Below are positions 1 through 8,582 of a stretch of 64,000 nt of DNA, in pieces; position 1 is the first letter of the stretch, and each line of letters begins with the position of its first letter. The stretch is taken from the NCBI RefSeq assembly GCF_900478135.1, contig NZ_LS483470.1:3309001-3373000 (forward strand). Reading direction: 5' to 3'. The notes under the pieces were generated by a model. That model saw only the letters and a list, made by a program, of their open reading frames with translations, was not told where the DNA came from and did no database searches. Source of the DNA: Leminorella richardii (GTDB lineage: Bacteria > Pseudomonadota > Gammaproteobacteria > Enterobacterales > Enterobacteriaceae). The position numbers were made by a program, and so were the translations under genes.

Positions 1-496
1 CTTCTGTTGGCTTGTCCTGATAGCCCTTGTTCAAGGCGTTCAGCACGTCCTGCATCAGCTGACCGCGGGAGTCCGTAACCAGATCCTTAATATCACGCTG
101 ACCGATACCAGAACGCAGACGGTCATTCAGCTTGCTGCGCAGAATGCGCTCGGCGTTAGCTCGGTTACCGTCACCGGTTGCCAAATAGTAGCGGCTGAAG
201 TCAGTAATGCGCCACTTGACGTAGGAGTCAACCATCACGTCTTTGGTTTCTTTGGTGACGAAACGATCGGCTTCGTTGTTCATCGTCTGCATGCGAGCAT
301 CCAGCACTTTCACCGTATCAATCATCGGTACTTTAAAGTGCAGGCCCGGTTCGTAGACTCTAGGGTTGTCCTGCGCGTCGCGCAGCACTTTACCAAAGCG
401 CAGTACGATGCCACGGTTACCTTCCTGTACGACAAACAGCGACGTAAATACACCGATGGCGACAATCACGAGTAAAGGAATAAATAGTTTACGCAT
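1..496 (-). CDS. hflC: HflC, FtsH-modulating SPFH protein (partial, C-terminus off window)
   Basis: HflC forms with HflK the large inner-membrane SPFH/prohibitin-like complex that surrounds the FtsH protease and tunes its action on membrane proteins and phage CII. The visible N-terminus is MRKLFIPLLVIVAIGVFTSL, one uncleaved membrane anchor, followed by the SPFH start (VVQEGNRGIVLRFGKV, then PGLHFKVPMIDTVK). Only about 165 residues are inside the window; the rest lies left of base 1. The start codon is 6 bases after the hflK stop, so the two are co-translated, as in other enterobacteria. Confidence 0.95.
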   Translation of the reverse strand, partial: MRKLFIPLLVIVAIGVFTSLFVVQEGNRGIVLRFGKVLRDAQDNPRVYEPGLHFKVPMIDTVKVLDARMQTMNNEADRFVTKETKDVMVDSYVKWRITDFSRYYLATGDGNRANAERILRSKLNDRLRSGIGQRDIKDLVTDSRGQLMQDVLNALNKGYQDKPTE

Positions 497-502
497 CAGT
501 GA

Positions 503-1807
503 TTAACCTCTCCCTAAGCCCATGGATTCAAGACGCTGCCTGTAGGCATCAGCGCGCTCTTGCGTGATTCTATTTTCAGAAGACGCGCTAGAGCTGCTTT
601 GCGCTTCAGTTCTGGCATTAGATGACGACGTCGCTGATGGTGCAGAAGGCGTAGACGCACTGGCAGGTGCAGCTTCGGCCTGAGGCGCAGCGGCAGCCGG
701 AGATGCACTGGCCTTACCGCGCATCAGCTGATCCAGCGGCAGCATCATCAGGTTGTTGATCTTATCGTCCACCAGCACTTTGTTGGCTTTACCCAACACT
801 TTTTCCATGGTTTCAATATACAGACGCTCGCGGGTGATTTCCGGCGCGGCCTTGTACTCTGGCAGCAGCTTAGCGAAGCGAGCGATTTCACCCTCGGCTT
901 CCAGCACAACTCGTGCCTGGTAGGCTTTCGCGTCTTCAATCATGCGCTGCGCTTTACCGTTGGCGATAGGCAGTGCACCGTTGGCGTAGGCGTCCGCTTC
1001 ACGGATGTAGCGCTGTTCGTCTTCGCGAGCGTTGATCACATCGTCAAACGCCGCTTTGACTTCTTCCGGCGGGCGGGCTGCCTGGAAGTTGACGTCCAGC
1101 ACCTTCAGACCCATATCGTAGATCTGGATGGTTTTCTCAAGTTCCTGCTTAGTATCGTCACGCACAATGGTACGGCCCTGAGTCAGGATGCGGTCCATGG
1201 TGTACTTGCCGATCACCGAACGCAGGGCGCTGTCGGTTGCCTGACTCAGACTGTTGTCGGCATCGGTCACGCGATACAGGAACTTGATGGGATCCGCCAC
1301 CTGATACTGTACGTTCATCTCTGCACGCACAACGTTTTCATCGGCGGTCAGCATGCTGCCAGCAGCCGACAGACCGCGCACCGCCTTGGTGTTCACCGGG
1401 CGAACCGCGTCAATAAAGGTTGGCTTCCAGTTCAGACCCGGCCCTACCATGGTCGGCTGTACTTGGCCAAATCGAGTGATAACGCCCAGTTCGCCTTCTT
1501 TAATGGTATAAAAACCGCTTGCCGCCCAGATGACAACCAGAACGCCAGCGATAATAGCGACAAGACGGCCTCCCATCGGAGAGGCGCTGAAACCGCCATT
1601 TCCACCGCCGCCGCCACTGCCGGCTTTACCCAGCAGGCTGCTTAATTTACTAAAAATATTATCGAGATTCAGCGACTGCTGACCACGACCTCGGTTTGGT
1701 CCACCGTTGTTACTTCCACCGTTGTTGTTTCCACCGGGGTTGCTGTTGTTGCCGCTTCCCCATGGATCGCGGTCCTGGCCATTATTACCGGGCTGATTCC
1801 ACGCCAT
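503..1807 (-). CDS. hflK: HflK, FtsH-modulating SPFH protein
   Basis: This is the partner of HflC in the inner-membrane complex that regulates FtsH. The 434-residue protein has a cytoplasmic Gly/Asn-rich N-terminus (residues about 1-75), one membrane segment (LVAIIAGVLVVIWAASGFYT, about 83-102), and an SPFH domain beginning EGELGVITRFGQVQPTMVGPG. A long helical region ends in an Ala/Ser-rich tail (about 370-420), which is longer and lower in complexity than I remember for E. coli. It lies downstream of hflX with a 55-base gap and directly upstream of hflC. Family assignment is secure. Confidence 0.96.
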   Translation of the reverse strand: MAWNQPGNNGQDRDPWGSGNNSNPGGNNNGGSNNGGPNRGRGQQSLNLDNIFSKLSSLLGKAGSGGGGGNGGFSASPMGGRLVAIIAGVLVVIWAASGFYTIKEGELGVITRFGQVQPTMVGPGLNWKPTFIDAVRPVNTKAVRGLSAAGSMLTADENVVRAEMNVQYQVADPIKFLYRVTDADNSLSQATDSALRSVIGKYTMDRILTQGRTIVRDDTKQELEKTIQIYDMGLKVLDVNFQAARPPEEVKAAFDDVINAREDEQRYIREADAYANGALPIANGKAQRMIEDAKAYQARVVLEAEGEIARFAKLLPEYKAAPEITRERLYIETMEKVLGKANKVLVDDKINNLMMLPLDQLMRGKASASPAAAAPQAEAAPASASTPSAPSATSSSNARTEAQSSSSASSENRITQERADAYRQRLESMGLGRG

Positions 1808-1862
1808 GTTTTAGCTCCACTCGTTTACCATTGCTCTATAGGGCACAATAGTTTTTACAGAT

Positions 1863-3146
1863 CTACCGGACAATAAACCCTTCCAGCGCCTGTTCTTGTT
1901 TACAGAGGCGACGCCAATCTGCGATCGGCATCCTAATGACTAAACCGATGCTCCCATCCTCTTCAATCCACTCCTTAAGAATGGCCTGAAGCTGATAAAA
2001 ACGGCTGCGCAGTCGACCTTCCTGAACGGGTAGTTTCAGGGTGTACTGCGCAATCTCACCGGAAAGACGTTCCGTCAATGCGCGGAACAATAAATCGATC
2101 CCTTCTCCGGTCTGAGCTGACAGCCAGACCCGAATGGGAACGTTGTTCTCGTCCCTATCAATACGCGGAGAAAAATCCTCCAGCCTATCGATCTTGTTCA
2201 TCACCAGCAGCGCCGGAATTTCGTCGGCTTCAATTTCAGCCAAAACGTCGGTTACTGCGGCAACATTTTCGCTCAGTCGCGCATCGGCGGCGTCTACTAC
2301 GTGAAGCAGCAGAGATGCCTGACGCGTTTCCTGAAGCGTGGCCTTAAACGCCGCTACCAAGTCATGAGGCAGGTGACGAATAAAGCCAACGGTGTCGGCC
2401 AGTACAGTCGCGCCGACGTCCTCCACCTCGATACGCCGAAGCGTGGGATCGAGAGTGGCAAACAGCCGATCGTCAGCATAGACGCCAGCCGTTGTTATCT
2501 GGTTGAAAAGCGTGGACTTGCCGGCGTTGGTATAGCCTACCAGCGAGACGGTTGGGATCTCCGCGCGCACGCGCGCCCTGCGCCCCTGTTCACGCTGCTT
2601 TTCAACCTTTTCAAGCCGTAAAAGGATCTGTTTTATTCTTTCGCGCAGCAGTCGCCGGTCGGTTTCCAGCTGTGTTTCACCCGGGCCGCGCAGGCCTATC
2701 CCGCCCTTTTGGCGCTCAAGGTGAGTCCAACCCCGCACTAGGCGAGTGGACAGATGCCTCAGCTGAGCGAGCTCAACCTGCAGCTTGCCCTCATGGGTTC
2801 TGGCCCTTTGGGCAAAAATGTCGAGTATCAATCCCGTTCGATCGATAACTCGACACTCACAGAGGCGTTCAAGATTTCGCTCCTGCGCTGGCGAAAGCGA
2901 GTGGTTAAACAGCACCACGGACGCGCCGGTTGCGCTTACCGCCTGTGCGATTTCCTCTGCTTTGCCTTCACCAACGAAATACTTGGCCTGAGGCGCTCTG
3001 CGGCTGCCGGTGACAACCTGCAGCGCTTCTACGCCAGCGGAAGAAACCAGAGATTCAAACTCCCTGAGATCTTCCGCCTCTTTTTCCTGAGAGAAGTCAA
3101 TGTGCACCAGAACGGCCTGCTCTCCCGCATCGTACCGCTCAAACAA
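1863..3146 (-). CDS. hflX: HflX, ribosome-splitting GTPase
   Basis: HflX is a GTPase that binds 50S and 70S ribosomes and rescues stalled or heat-damaged ribosomes. The N-terminal HflX domain (SSAGVEALQVVTGSR, YFVGEGKAEEIA) is followed by the glycine-rich linker GGIGLRGPGETQLETDRRLL. The G domain has G1 GYTNAGKST, G3 DTVGF and G4 NKID, and the protein ends in a short C-terminal domain. I place the start at the TTG at 3146 (MFERYDAGEQ, 427 residues). It matches the E. coli N-terminus and sits 8 bases after GAGGAG, whereas the GTG at 3152 is only 2 bases away. It lies between hfq and hflK in the usual operon. Confidence 0.95.
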   Translation of the reverse strand: MFERYDAGEQAVLVHIDFSQEKEAEDLREFESLVSSAGVEALQVVTGSRRAPQAKYFVGEGKAEEIAQAVSATGASVVLFNHSLSPAQERNLERLCECRVIDRTGLILDIFAQRARTHEGKLQVELAQLRHLSTRLVRGWTHLERQKGGIGLRGPGETQLETDRRLLRERIKQILLRLEKVEKQREQGRRARVRAEIPTVSLVGYTNAGKSTLFNQITTAGVYADDRLFATLDPTLRRIEVEDVGATVLADTVGFIRHLPHDLVAAFKATLQETRQASLLLHVVDAADARLSENVAAVTDVLAEIEADEIPALLVMNKIDRLEDFSPRIDRDENNVPIRVWLSAQTGEGIDLLFRALTERLSGEIAQYTLKLPVQEGRLRSRFYQLQAILKEWIEEDGSIGLVIRMPIADWRRLCKQEQALEGFIVR

Positions 3147-3181
3147 TCGCACTGCTCCTCAAAGGAGAACTGACTGACCCG

Positions 3182-3474
3182 TTACTCAGAGGCATCGTCA
3201 TCCTGCTGTGACTGGGCTCCGCCCTGATAGTTCCCCACGTTACCGCCACCGGTCGCGTTATTGTGGTGAGATACCGGACGAGAAGGCACCACGGTAGAAA
3301 TCGCGTGCTTGTACACCATCTGGCTGACCGTGTTCTTCAGCAGGATCACAAACTGATCGAAAGACTCAATTTGGCCCTGAAGCTTGATGCCGTTGACCAG
3401 ATAAATAGAAACCGGAACGCGTTCGCGACGAAGTGCGTTCAAAACGGGTCTTGTAAAGATTGCCCTTTAGCCAT
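3182..3474 (-). pseudogene. hfq: hfq, RNA chaperone, with a single-base frameshift near codon 12
   Basis: Hfq is the hexameric Sm-like RNA chaperone for sRNA-mRNA pairing. The ATG at 3474 opens MAKGQSLQDPF and then hits TGA. One base later in frame the expected LNALRRERVPVSIYLVNGIK follows, through both Sm motifs (YKHAISTVVPS) to a Gly/Asn-rich C-terminus of about 97 residues. The break is at the four A bases 3441-3444 (plus strand), where five would restore the frame. As written, only a TTG-initiated product lacking the N-terminal residues including Gln8 could be made. Since hfq loss is strongly deleterious and everything around is intact, I suspect a sequence error. Confidence 0.93.
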
Positions 3475-3674
3475 TCTTCTTTTCCTTATATTTGCTGTCT
3501 GTTACCAAGAGCCAACGGCTCTAAAATAAACTTCACACACTCGCCATGCTTCAAACAACAGGCTCACAGCCCACCATCTGAATGATTTGGAGTATAAAAT
3601 TCAATTACACGAACAATCAGGCCGTTCAGTACATAAAAAACAGACGGACTCTTTAATTGTACACAATCATAAGG

Positions 3675-4601
3675 CTATAGCCTAATAGCGCGTGTAACTC
3701 TTTCAAACGCCGAACCAAGCTGCTCGCTGTCGAGCCACTCGACCTCCGGCCACCCCCGCAGCCACGTCATCTGCCGTTTAGCCAGTTGACGAGTTGCGCA
3801 AATACCGCGATAAACTGCCTCTTCTCTGTCTATTTCGCCCTGCAGGTACATCCACATTTGCCGATAGCCTACACAGCGAATCGACGGCAGGTCGGGATGC
3901 AGGTCACCCCGCGCCATAAGCCGTCTGACTTCATCTTCAAAACCTGCCGCCATCATCTGATGAAAGCGCGCTTCAATACGCTGGTGCAGCAGCTCACGCG
4001 ACTCCGGCGCAATAGCAAACTGGTGTACGCGATAAGGTAGCGCTTCACCCGCCGTTTTTGTCAATTCCGTTAAAGTCTTACCCGAAATGTAGAAAACTTC
4101 CAATGCCCGGCTTAATCTTTGCGGATCGTTTTGGTGAATTCTCGCCGCTGCCGTCGGATCAATCTCCCTCAGGCGCGCGTGAAGCACAGCCCAGCCTAAT
4201 TCGGCCGCTTCAGACTCAATGCGCGAACGGACGGCGGCGTCCGCAGTCGGCAGAGGAGAAAGCCCTTCCAGCAGCGCCTTGTAGTAAAGCATCGTCCCAC
4301 CCACCAGCAGAGGAATGCGCCCGGCGGCAACAATGTCTGCCATCTCCCTTAGAGCGTCGCGGCGAAAATCTGCCGCCGAATAGCTTTCGGACGGATCGAG
4401 AATATCAACCAGCCGATGCGGCGTCTTATGCAATTCCTGCGGTGTCGGCTTTGCCGTACCGATGTCCATTCCGCGATAGATCAGCGCAGAATCAACGCTA
4501 ATCACCTCAACGGGCAAGTTTCGGTACAGCTCCGTCGCCAGCGCCGTTTTACCGGATGCCGTCGGCCCCATAAGAAAAACGGCGAGAGGTTTATTTTCCA
4601 T
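3675..4601 (-). CDS. miaA: MiaA, tRNA dimethylallyltransferase
   Basis: MiaA adds a dimethylallyl group to N6 of A37 in tRNAs that read codons starting with U, the first step of ms2i6A synthesis. The 308-residue protein has the P-loop FLMGPTASGKTALA near residue 9. It continues with the family motifs SVDSALIYRGMDIGTAKPT, LVGGTMLYYKALLEG and QLAKRQMTWLRGW. It overlaps the end of mutL by 11 bases, indicating translational coupling, and lies 200 bases upstream of hfq. In E. coli hfq promoters lie within miaA. Confidence 0.97.
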   Translation of the reverse strand: MENKPLAVFLMGPTASGKTALATELYRNLPVEVISVDSALIYRGMDIGTAKPTPQELHKTPHRLVDILDPSESYSAADFRRDALREMADIVAAGRIPLLVGGTMLYYKALLEGLSPLPTADAAVRSRIESEAAELGWAVLHARLREIDPTAAARIHQNDPQRLSRALEVFYISGKTLTELTKTAGEALPYRVHQFAIAPESRELLHQRIEARFHQMMAAGFEDEVRRLMARGDLHPDLPSIRCVGYRQMWMYLQGEIDREEAVYRGICATRQLAKRQMTWLRGWPEVEWLDSEQLGSAFERVTRAIRL

Positions 4602-6522
4602 GACTCAGTGCGGCCAGAGGCCCCTTTAAATCGATAGATTGCAGCAAGTCTGTCGCCGGCCTCACCACGCTCTGCGGGCAAAGTCGCTCAACGTCAGCCA
4701 ACAGTTGGATAGCCTGAGACTGTGTCCACTGCGCTGTTTCACTGCTTAATCGCCCTGCCAGCCAGTCGGCAAGCTGCTCTTCGTCAATGGCTTCATCGGC
4801 GCTTAAATAGGCCAGCAGCGAAGGCAGCAGCTGTTGGAGATTCTGCTGCCTTAACGGCAGCGGCACACCCTGGGCCTGAACTTTCTGTCGTTCAACGGAA
4901 AGCTGAATGCCAAAACGCTGCAGCAGAGCCGCATGTCGCGTCAGGCCTGGGCGGTCTTTATCACTTAAAGTCAACGCCAGCGGAATAAGCAGCGGCTGAG
5001 GCTTGAGCCCTTCTGCTGGCGGCATTAGCTGAGCGCGCCGCAGGCAGCGTTCCGCCGCAGGTAAAGACAGGATCGCCAGCCCGTCCCCACGCTCAACGAT
5101 GGCGTAAGACGCCTGCCAGATTGCCAAGACGCGCCCAAGACTCTGAGGAGAGCTTTTATCGAGCAGCGAAGGCGGCACGGGTGACTGAGAGGCCGGGCGC
5201 TCAGGGAACAGCGGCGCTCTGACCGCAGGGCGCTCCTGAGATGTTGTCTCCAGCGGGGCTGACACCGTGGCCTCTTCCCCCTCAGCCGTGGACAGCAGGC
5301 GGCGGTATACGTCGTTTTCCCGCGCAATGGTCGTTGGCGAGCGGTGCTCCCCGCCAGAATAGGCATTCGGCGCGCGCTCGGCACTTTTTTCCGCTACGGC
5401 GACAGCCGGGCGGTTATAGCGATTCTCACCCGCAGAGGGACGATTTTCCGGCTGCCAGGACGCGGCAACCGCCTCCGCTGACGCTGTTGTGTCTGTCGCG
5501 TCAGCCAGCGGTAAAGATGCAGTTCCTGCCTGTTGCAGCACAGTTGCAACCGCCTGATAAACAAAATCGTGCACCAGCCGCGACTGGTGGAAACGCACTT
5601 CGTGCTTGGCCGGATGAACGTTGACGTCTACCTGATGAGGATCCACCGTCAGGAACAGCACATAGGCAGGCTGACCGTCATCGGCCAGCAGTGTCTGATA
5701 GGCCTGACGAATCGCGTGATTCAACAGGCGATCGCGCATCATACGTCCGTTAACATAACAGTACTGCATATCGGCTATCTGGCTGGAGCCGGAAGGATCA
5801 ACAACCCAGCCGTCGATGCTTAAATCGCCGTGCTGCCAGGATACCGCTAGCGCGTGCTGCAAAAAAACGCTGCCGCAAATGCTGCCTAAGCGGCGCTCTC
5901 TCGGTTCATTCTCTTTTATGCCTCGGTACTGACGCACCGCTTTACCGTTGTGGCTCAGGTTAATCGTCACGTCAAAGCGCGCCAGCGCAATGCGACGGAT
6001 AACCTCATCAATATGGCCAAATTCAGTTTTTTCAGTGCGTAAAAACTTGCGGCGTGCAGGGGTGTTGTAAAACAGATCCAGCACTTCCAGCGTCGTGCCG
6101 ACAGGGTGAGCCGCAGGCTTGACGCTAACGGCCATATCTCGCCCTTCGGCATAGGCCTGCCATGCTTCATTCTGATCTGTCGTACGGGAAGTTAGCGTCA
6201 GACGGGAAACCGAGCTGATACTCGCCAGCGCCTCCCCGCGAAAGCCCAGGCTGACAATCGCCTCTAGGTCGTCCAGCGTGGCAATTTTACTGGTCGCGTG
6301 GCGAGCCAGCGCCAGTGCCAGCTCGTCTTTAGCGATTCCGATGCCGTTATCGCGAATGCGAATAAGCTTGGCGCCGCCTTTTTCAATATCGATGTCGATT
6401 CGAGTCGCGCCAGCATCCAGACTGTTTTCCACCAGTTCTTTCACGACAGACGCGGGGCGCTCAACCACTTCACCAGCGGCGATCTGGTTTGCGAGCTGCG
6501 GCGGCAGTACCTGAATCGGCAT
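4591..6522 (-). CDS. mutL: MutL, DNA mismatch repair protein
   Basis: MutL couples MutS mismatch recognition to the MutH nick and UvrD unwinding. The N-terminal GHKL ATPase shows ELVENSLDAGATRIDID (motif I), IRIRDNGIGI (motif II) and SLGFRGEALASISSVSRL (motif III). The DNA-binding region ends with VDVNVHPAKHEVRFH at about residue 310. A Pro/Ser-rich linker (about 340-450) separates this from the C-terminal dimerisation domain. There is no endonuclease DQHA motif, as in other methyl-directed enterobacterial MutL. The length of 643 is slightly above the E. coli 615, because of the linker. Confidence 0.97.
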   Translation of the reverse strand: MPIQVLPPQLANQIAAGEVVERPASVVKELVENSLDAGATRIDIDIEKGGAKLIRIRDNGIGIAKDELALALARHATSKIATLDDLEAIVSLGFRGEALASISSVSRLTLTSRTTDQNEAWQAYAEGRDMAVSVKPAAHPVGTTLEVLDLFYNTPARRKFLRTEKTEFGHIDEVIRRIALARFDVTINLSHNGKAVRQYRGIKENEPRERRLGSICGSVFLQHALAVSWQHGDLSIDGWVVDPSGSSQIADMQYCYVNGRMMRDRLLNHAIRQAYQTLLADDGQPAYVLFLTVDPHQVDVNVHPAKHEVRFHQSRLVHDFVYQAVATVLQQAGTASLPLADATDTTASAEAVAASWQPENRPSAGENRYNRPAVAVAEKSAERAPNAYSGGEHRSPTTIARENDVYRRLLSTAEGEEATVSAPLETTSQERPAVRAPLFPERPASQSPVPPSLLDKSSPQSLGRVLAIWQASYAIVERGDGLAILSLPAAERCLRRAQLMPPAEGLKPQPLLIPLALTLSDKDRPGLTRHAALLQRFGIQLSVERQKVQAQGVPLPLRQQNLQQLLPSLLAYLSADEAIDEEQLADWLAGRLSSETAQWTQSQAIQLLADVERLCPQSVVRPATDLLQSIDLKGPLAALSHGK

Positions 6523-6538
6523 ACGAACTCCTGATTAA

Positions 6539-8067
6539 TTACGTACGATCGGTTATGGGGGCGCCTGCTGGCACTTTCAAGCGCTGCCCGACCCAAATAC
6601 CTTCTTTTTTCAACGCGTTTAGCTCAATCAGCGTTTTCATTGACACACCGTAGCTTGCCGCAAGCTGAGACAGCGTCTCGCCCCGCTTTACAACGTGTAC
6701 TTTATGTTCGCCCGTCGCCTTACTGGCAACGGCCTTTGATGAAGAGCGGGTACTTTTGCCCGTGCTGCCGGTATTTCTTACCGGAGCCGCAGAATCTAGC
6801 GGATGTGCCAGAAAATAGCTGCGAATGCCTTTATAAATAGCCTCCGCCAGCCTGTTTTGAAACTCAGCGCTGCCCAGCAGGCGCTCTTCGCCGGTATTAG
6901 AAATAAAACCGGTTTCAATCAGCAAAGAGGGAATATCCGGCGAGCGCAGTACTCCAAGGCTGGCATGTTCTGGCGTGCGCTTGTGCAGCGCGCCAATGCG
7001 CCTCATTTCTGTCAGCACTTTCACCGCCACGTCATAGCCTACACGCTGCGAGTGGCCAAACTGTAGGTCAAGCACGGCCTCGCTGAGATAGGGGTTAGAC
7101 TCGCTGTTCGCCAGTACATCACCTGCACCACCCAGCAGCTCAGACTGTTTCTCGTGCTGTTCTAGCCAGCGTCCCATCTCACTGCTGGCTCGACGGTTGG
7201 ACAACACCCACACCGACGCGCCTGTAGCGCTGCGGTTTGGCGCGGCGTCCGCGTGAATAGACACCAGCAGGTTAGCGTTCTTGTCCCTTGCTACGTCAGA
7301 ACGCCCCATCACCGAGATAAAATAGTCACCGTCGCGGGTCAGTACGCCCTTAAAGTCGGGGTCTTTATCCAGCAGCGCCTTAAGCTTGCGGGCAACGGAC
7401 AGCGTAACGGTTTTCTCCTGTAGTCCGTTTAACCCAACGGCCCAGAGTCTTTACCGCCGTGCCCCGCGTCAATAGCAATCACCACCTGTGCACCGCCAGT
7501 GCGCTTGGTCGATGAAGCGCTTGATGAGGCGGCCTTTGATGACGTAGAGACCGCCGCAGACGTTGAGGTGTCACCAGAGAACGGATTCTTACCGCTGGTA
7601 GCGCCTGATTTTTTTGCCGAGCTCGACGCGTTCTGACTACTGCTTGAGGACTTTTTCGCCGCGCTTTGGCTTTGCCCCGTCGCCTGAAGGGTAAACACCA
7701 CCTGGTGCTGATTACCCTGCTTACGAGAGTTGGCCTTTACCGTTGCGCTCTGCTTGAGCTCAAACACCAGTTGAATGCTGCTGTTGTCTTTCGGCGTTCC
7801 TGAAACAATCCTGTTTACCAGATTTTGCCCACTAAACTTCAGCGGCAGGCCCTGTATCGCACGCCCGCTCTGCCTGACGTCAATCGTTACTCTCGGCGGG
7901 CTCGCCTGACTGGCAAAAGCGTACATTGGCTGACTGTCGAAGGTTAAGGTTACCTTCGCCTCTTTCCCGCTGTTATTGACCTGAATGTCCGTCAATGACG
8001 CCGACTGCGCGACTCCGGCTACCATTAGCCAGAACAGCGCACTTAGCGTTATCCAAAATGTTCTCAT
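6539..8067 (-). pseudogene. amiB: amiB, N-acetylmuramoyl-L-alanine amidase, with a single-base frameshift
   Basis: AmiB is the periplasmic zinc amidase, activated by EnvC, that splits septal peptidoglycan. A signal peptide (MRTFWITLSALFWLMVAGVA) leads to an AMIN domain, a Ser/Lys-rich linker and the Amidase_3 core, which starts VVIAIDAGHGGKDSG. The frame breaks right after GPLG at a TAA. The next frame continues LNGLQEKTVTLSVARKL, VLTRDGDYFISVMGRSDVAR, and ends in a LysM domain (HVVKRGETLSQLAASYGVS). Adding one A at 7431-7432 (plus strand) restores about 509 residues. The zinc ligands are split across the two pieces, so neither alone would work. Confidence 0.94.
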
Positions 8068-8089
8068 TCTTCAACCTTCCCTGTTGCCG

Positions 8090-8563
8090 TCATGCGTGAA
8101 AGGCCTGCGCCAAGCGGGAAAGCATCGCTTCACCCCGTTCGGTTCCGGCCGATAGCGTGACGCGTCGCCCTTCTCCCGCATAGCCAAACGCAAGCGCGAC
8201 GTCTGCGACTGAAAAAACACCCTCACCTTTTTCGGGCCACTCAACCAAACACAGGCTGTCCGACTGGAAATAGTCGCGAATACCCATAAACTCCAGCTCT
8301 TCCGGTGAAGCCAGACGATACAGGTCAAAGTGATAGACGTTAAGATCGCCAAGCCGGTAGGGCTCAACGATAGTGTAGGTAGGGCTTTTCACATTACCCT
8401 GATGGCCCAGAGCCCTCAGGAAGCCTCGACTAAACGTAGTTTTACCCGCTCCCAGATCGCCTGAAAGGTAGAAAATGCCGGCTCTTCCACAGGCGTTTGC
8501 CAACGCAGCGCCAAGCGCGACAGTTGCGGCCTCATCGGCCAATTCAAGTACCAGTTCTTTCAT
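8090..8563 (-). CDS. tsaE: TsaE, tRNA t6A synthesis ATPase
   Basis: TsaE is the ATPase partner of TsaB/TsaD in making threonylcarbamoyladenosine at A37 of ANN-decoding tRNAs. The P-loop is LSGDLGAGKTTFSRGFLRAL, followed by VKSPTYTIVEPY and HFDLYRLASPEELEFMG, all typical. I take the ATG at 8563 (MKELVLELADEAATVALG, 157 residues). Longer readings upstream run into nnr. It lies 19 bases after nnr and 22 bases before amiB on the same strand, as in E. coli. Confidence 0.95.
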   Translation of the reverse strand: MKELVLELADEAATVALGAALANACGRAGIFYLSGDLGAGKTTFSRGFLRALGHQGNVKSPTYTIVEPYRLGDLNVYHFDLYRLASPEELEFMGIRDYFQSDSLCLVEWPEKGEGVFSVADVALAFGYAGEGRRVTLSAGTERGEAMLSRLAQAFHA

Positions 8564-8582
8564 TACGTCCCGACTATTAACT

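Noticed and set aside
3508..3522. AGAGCC-AAC-GGCTCT hairpin before hfq
   Set aside because: There is no T run on either strand in the right place, so I do not call a terminator.
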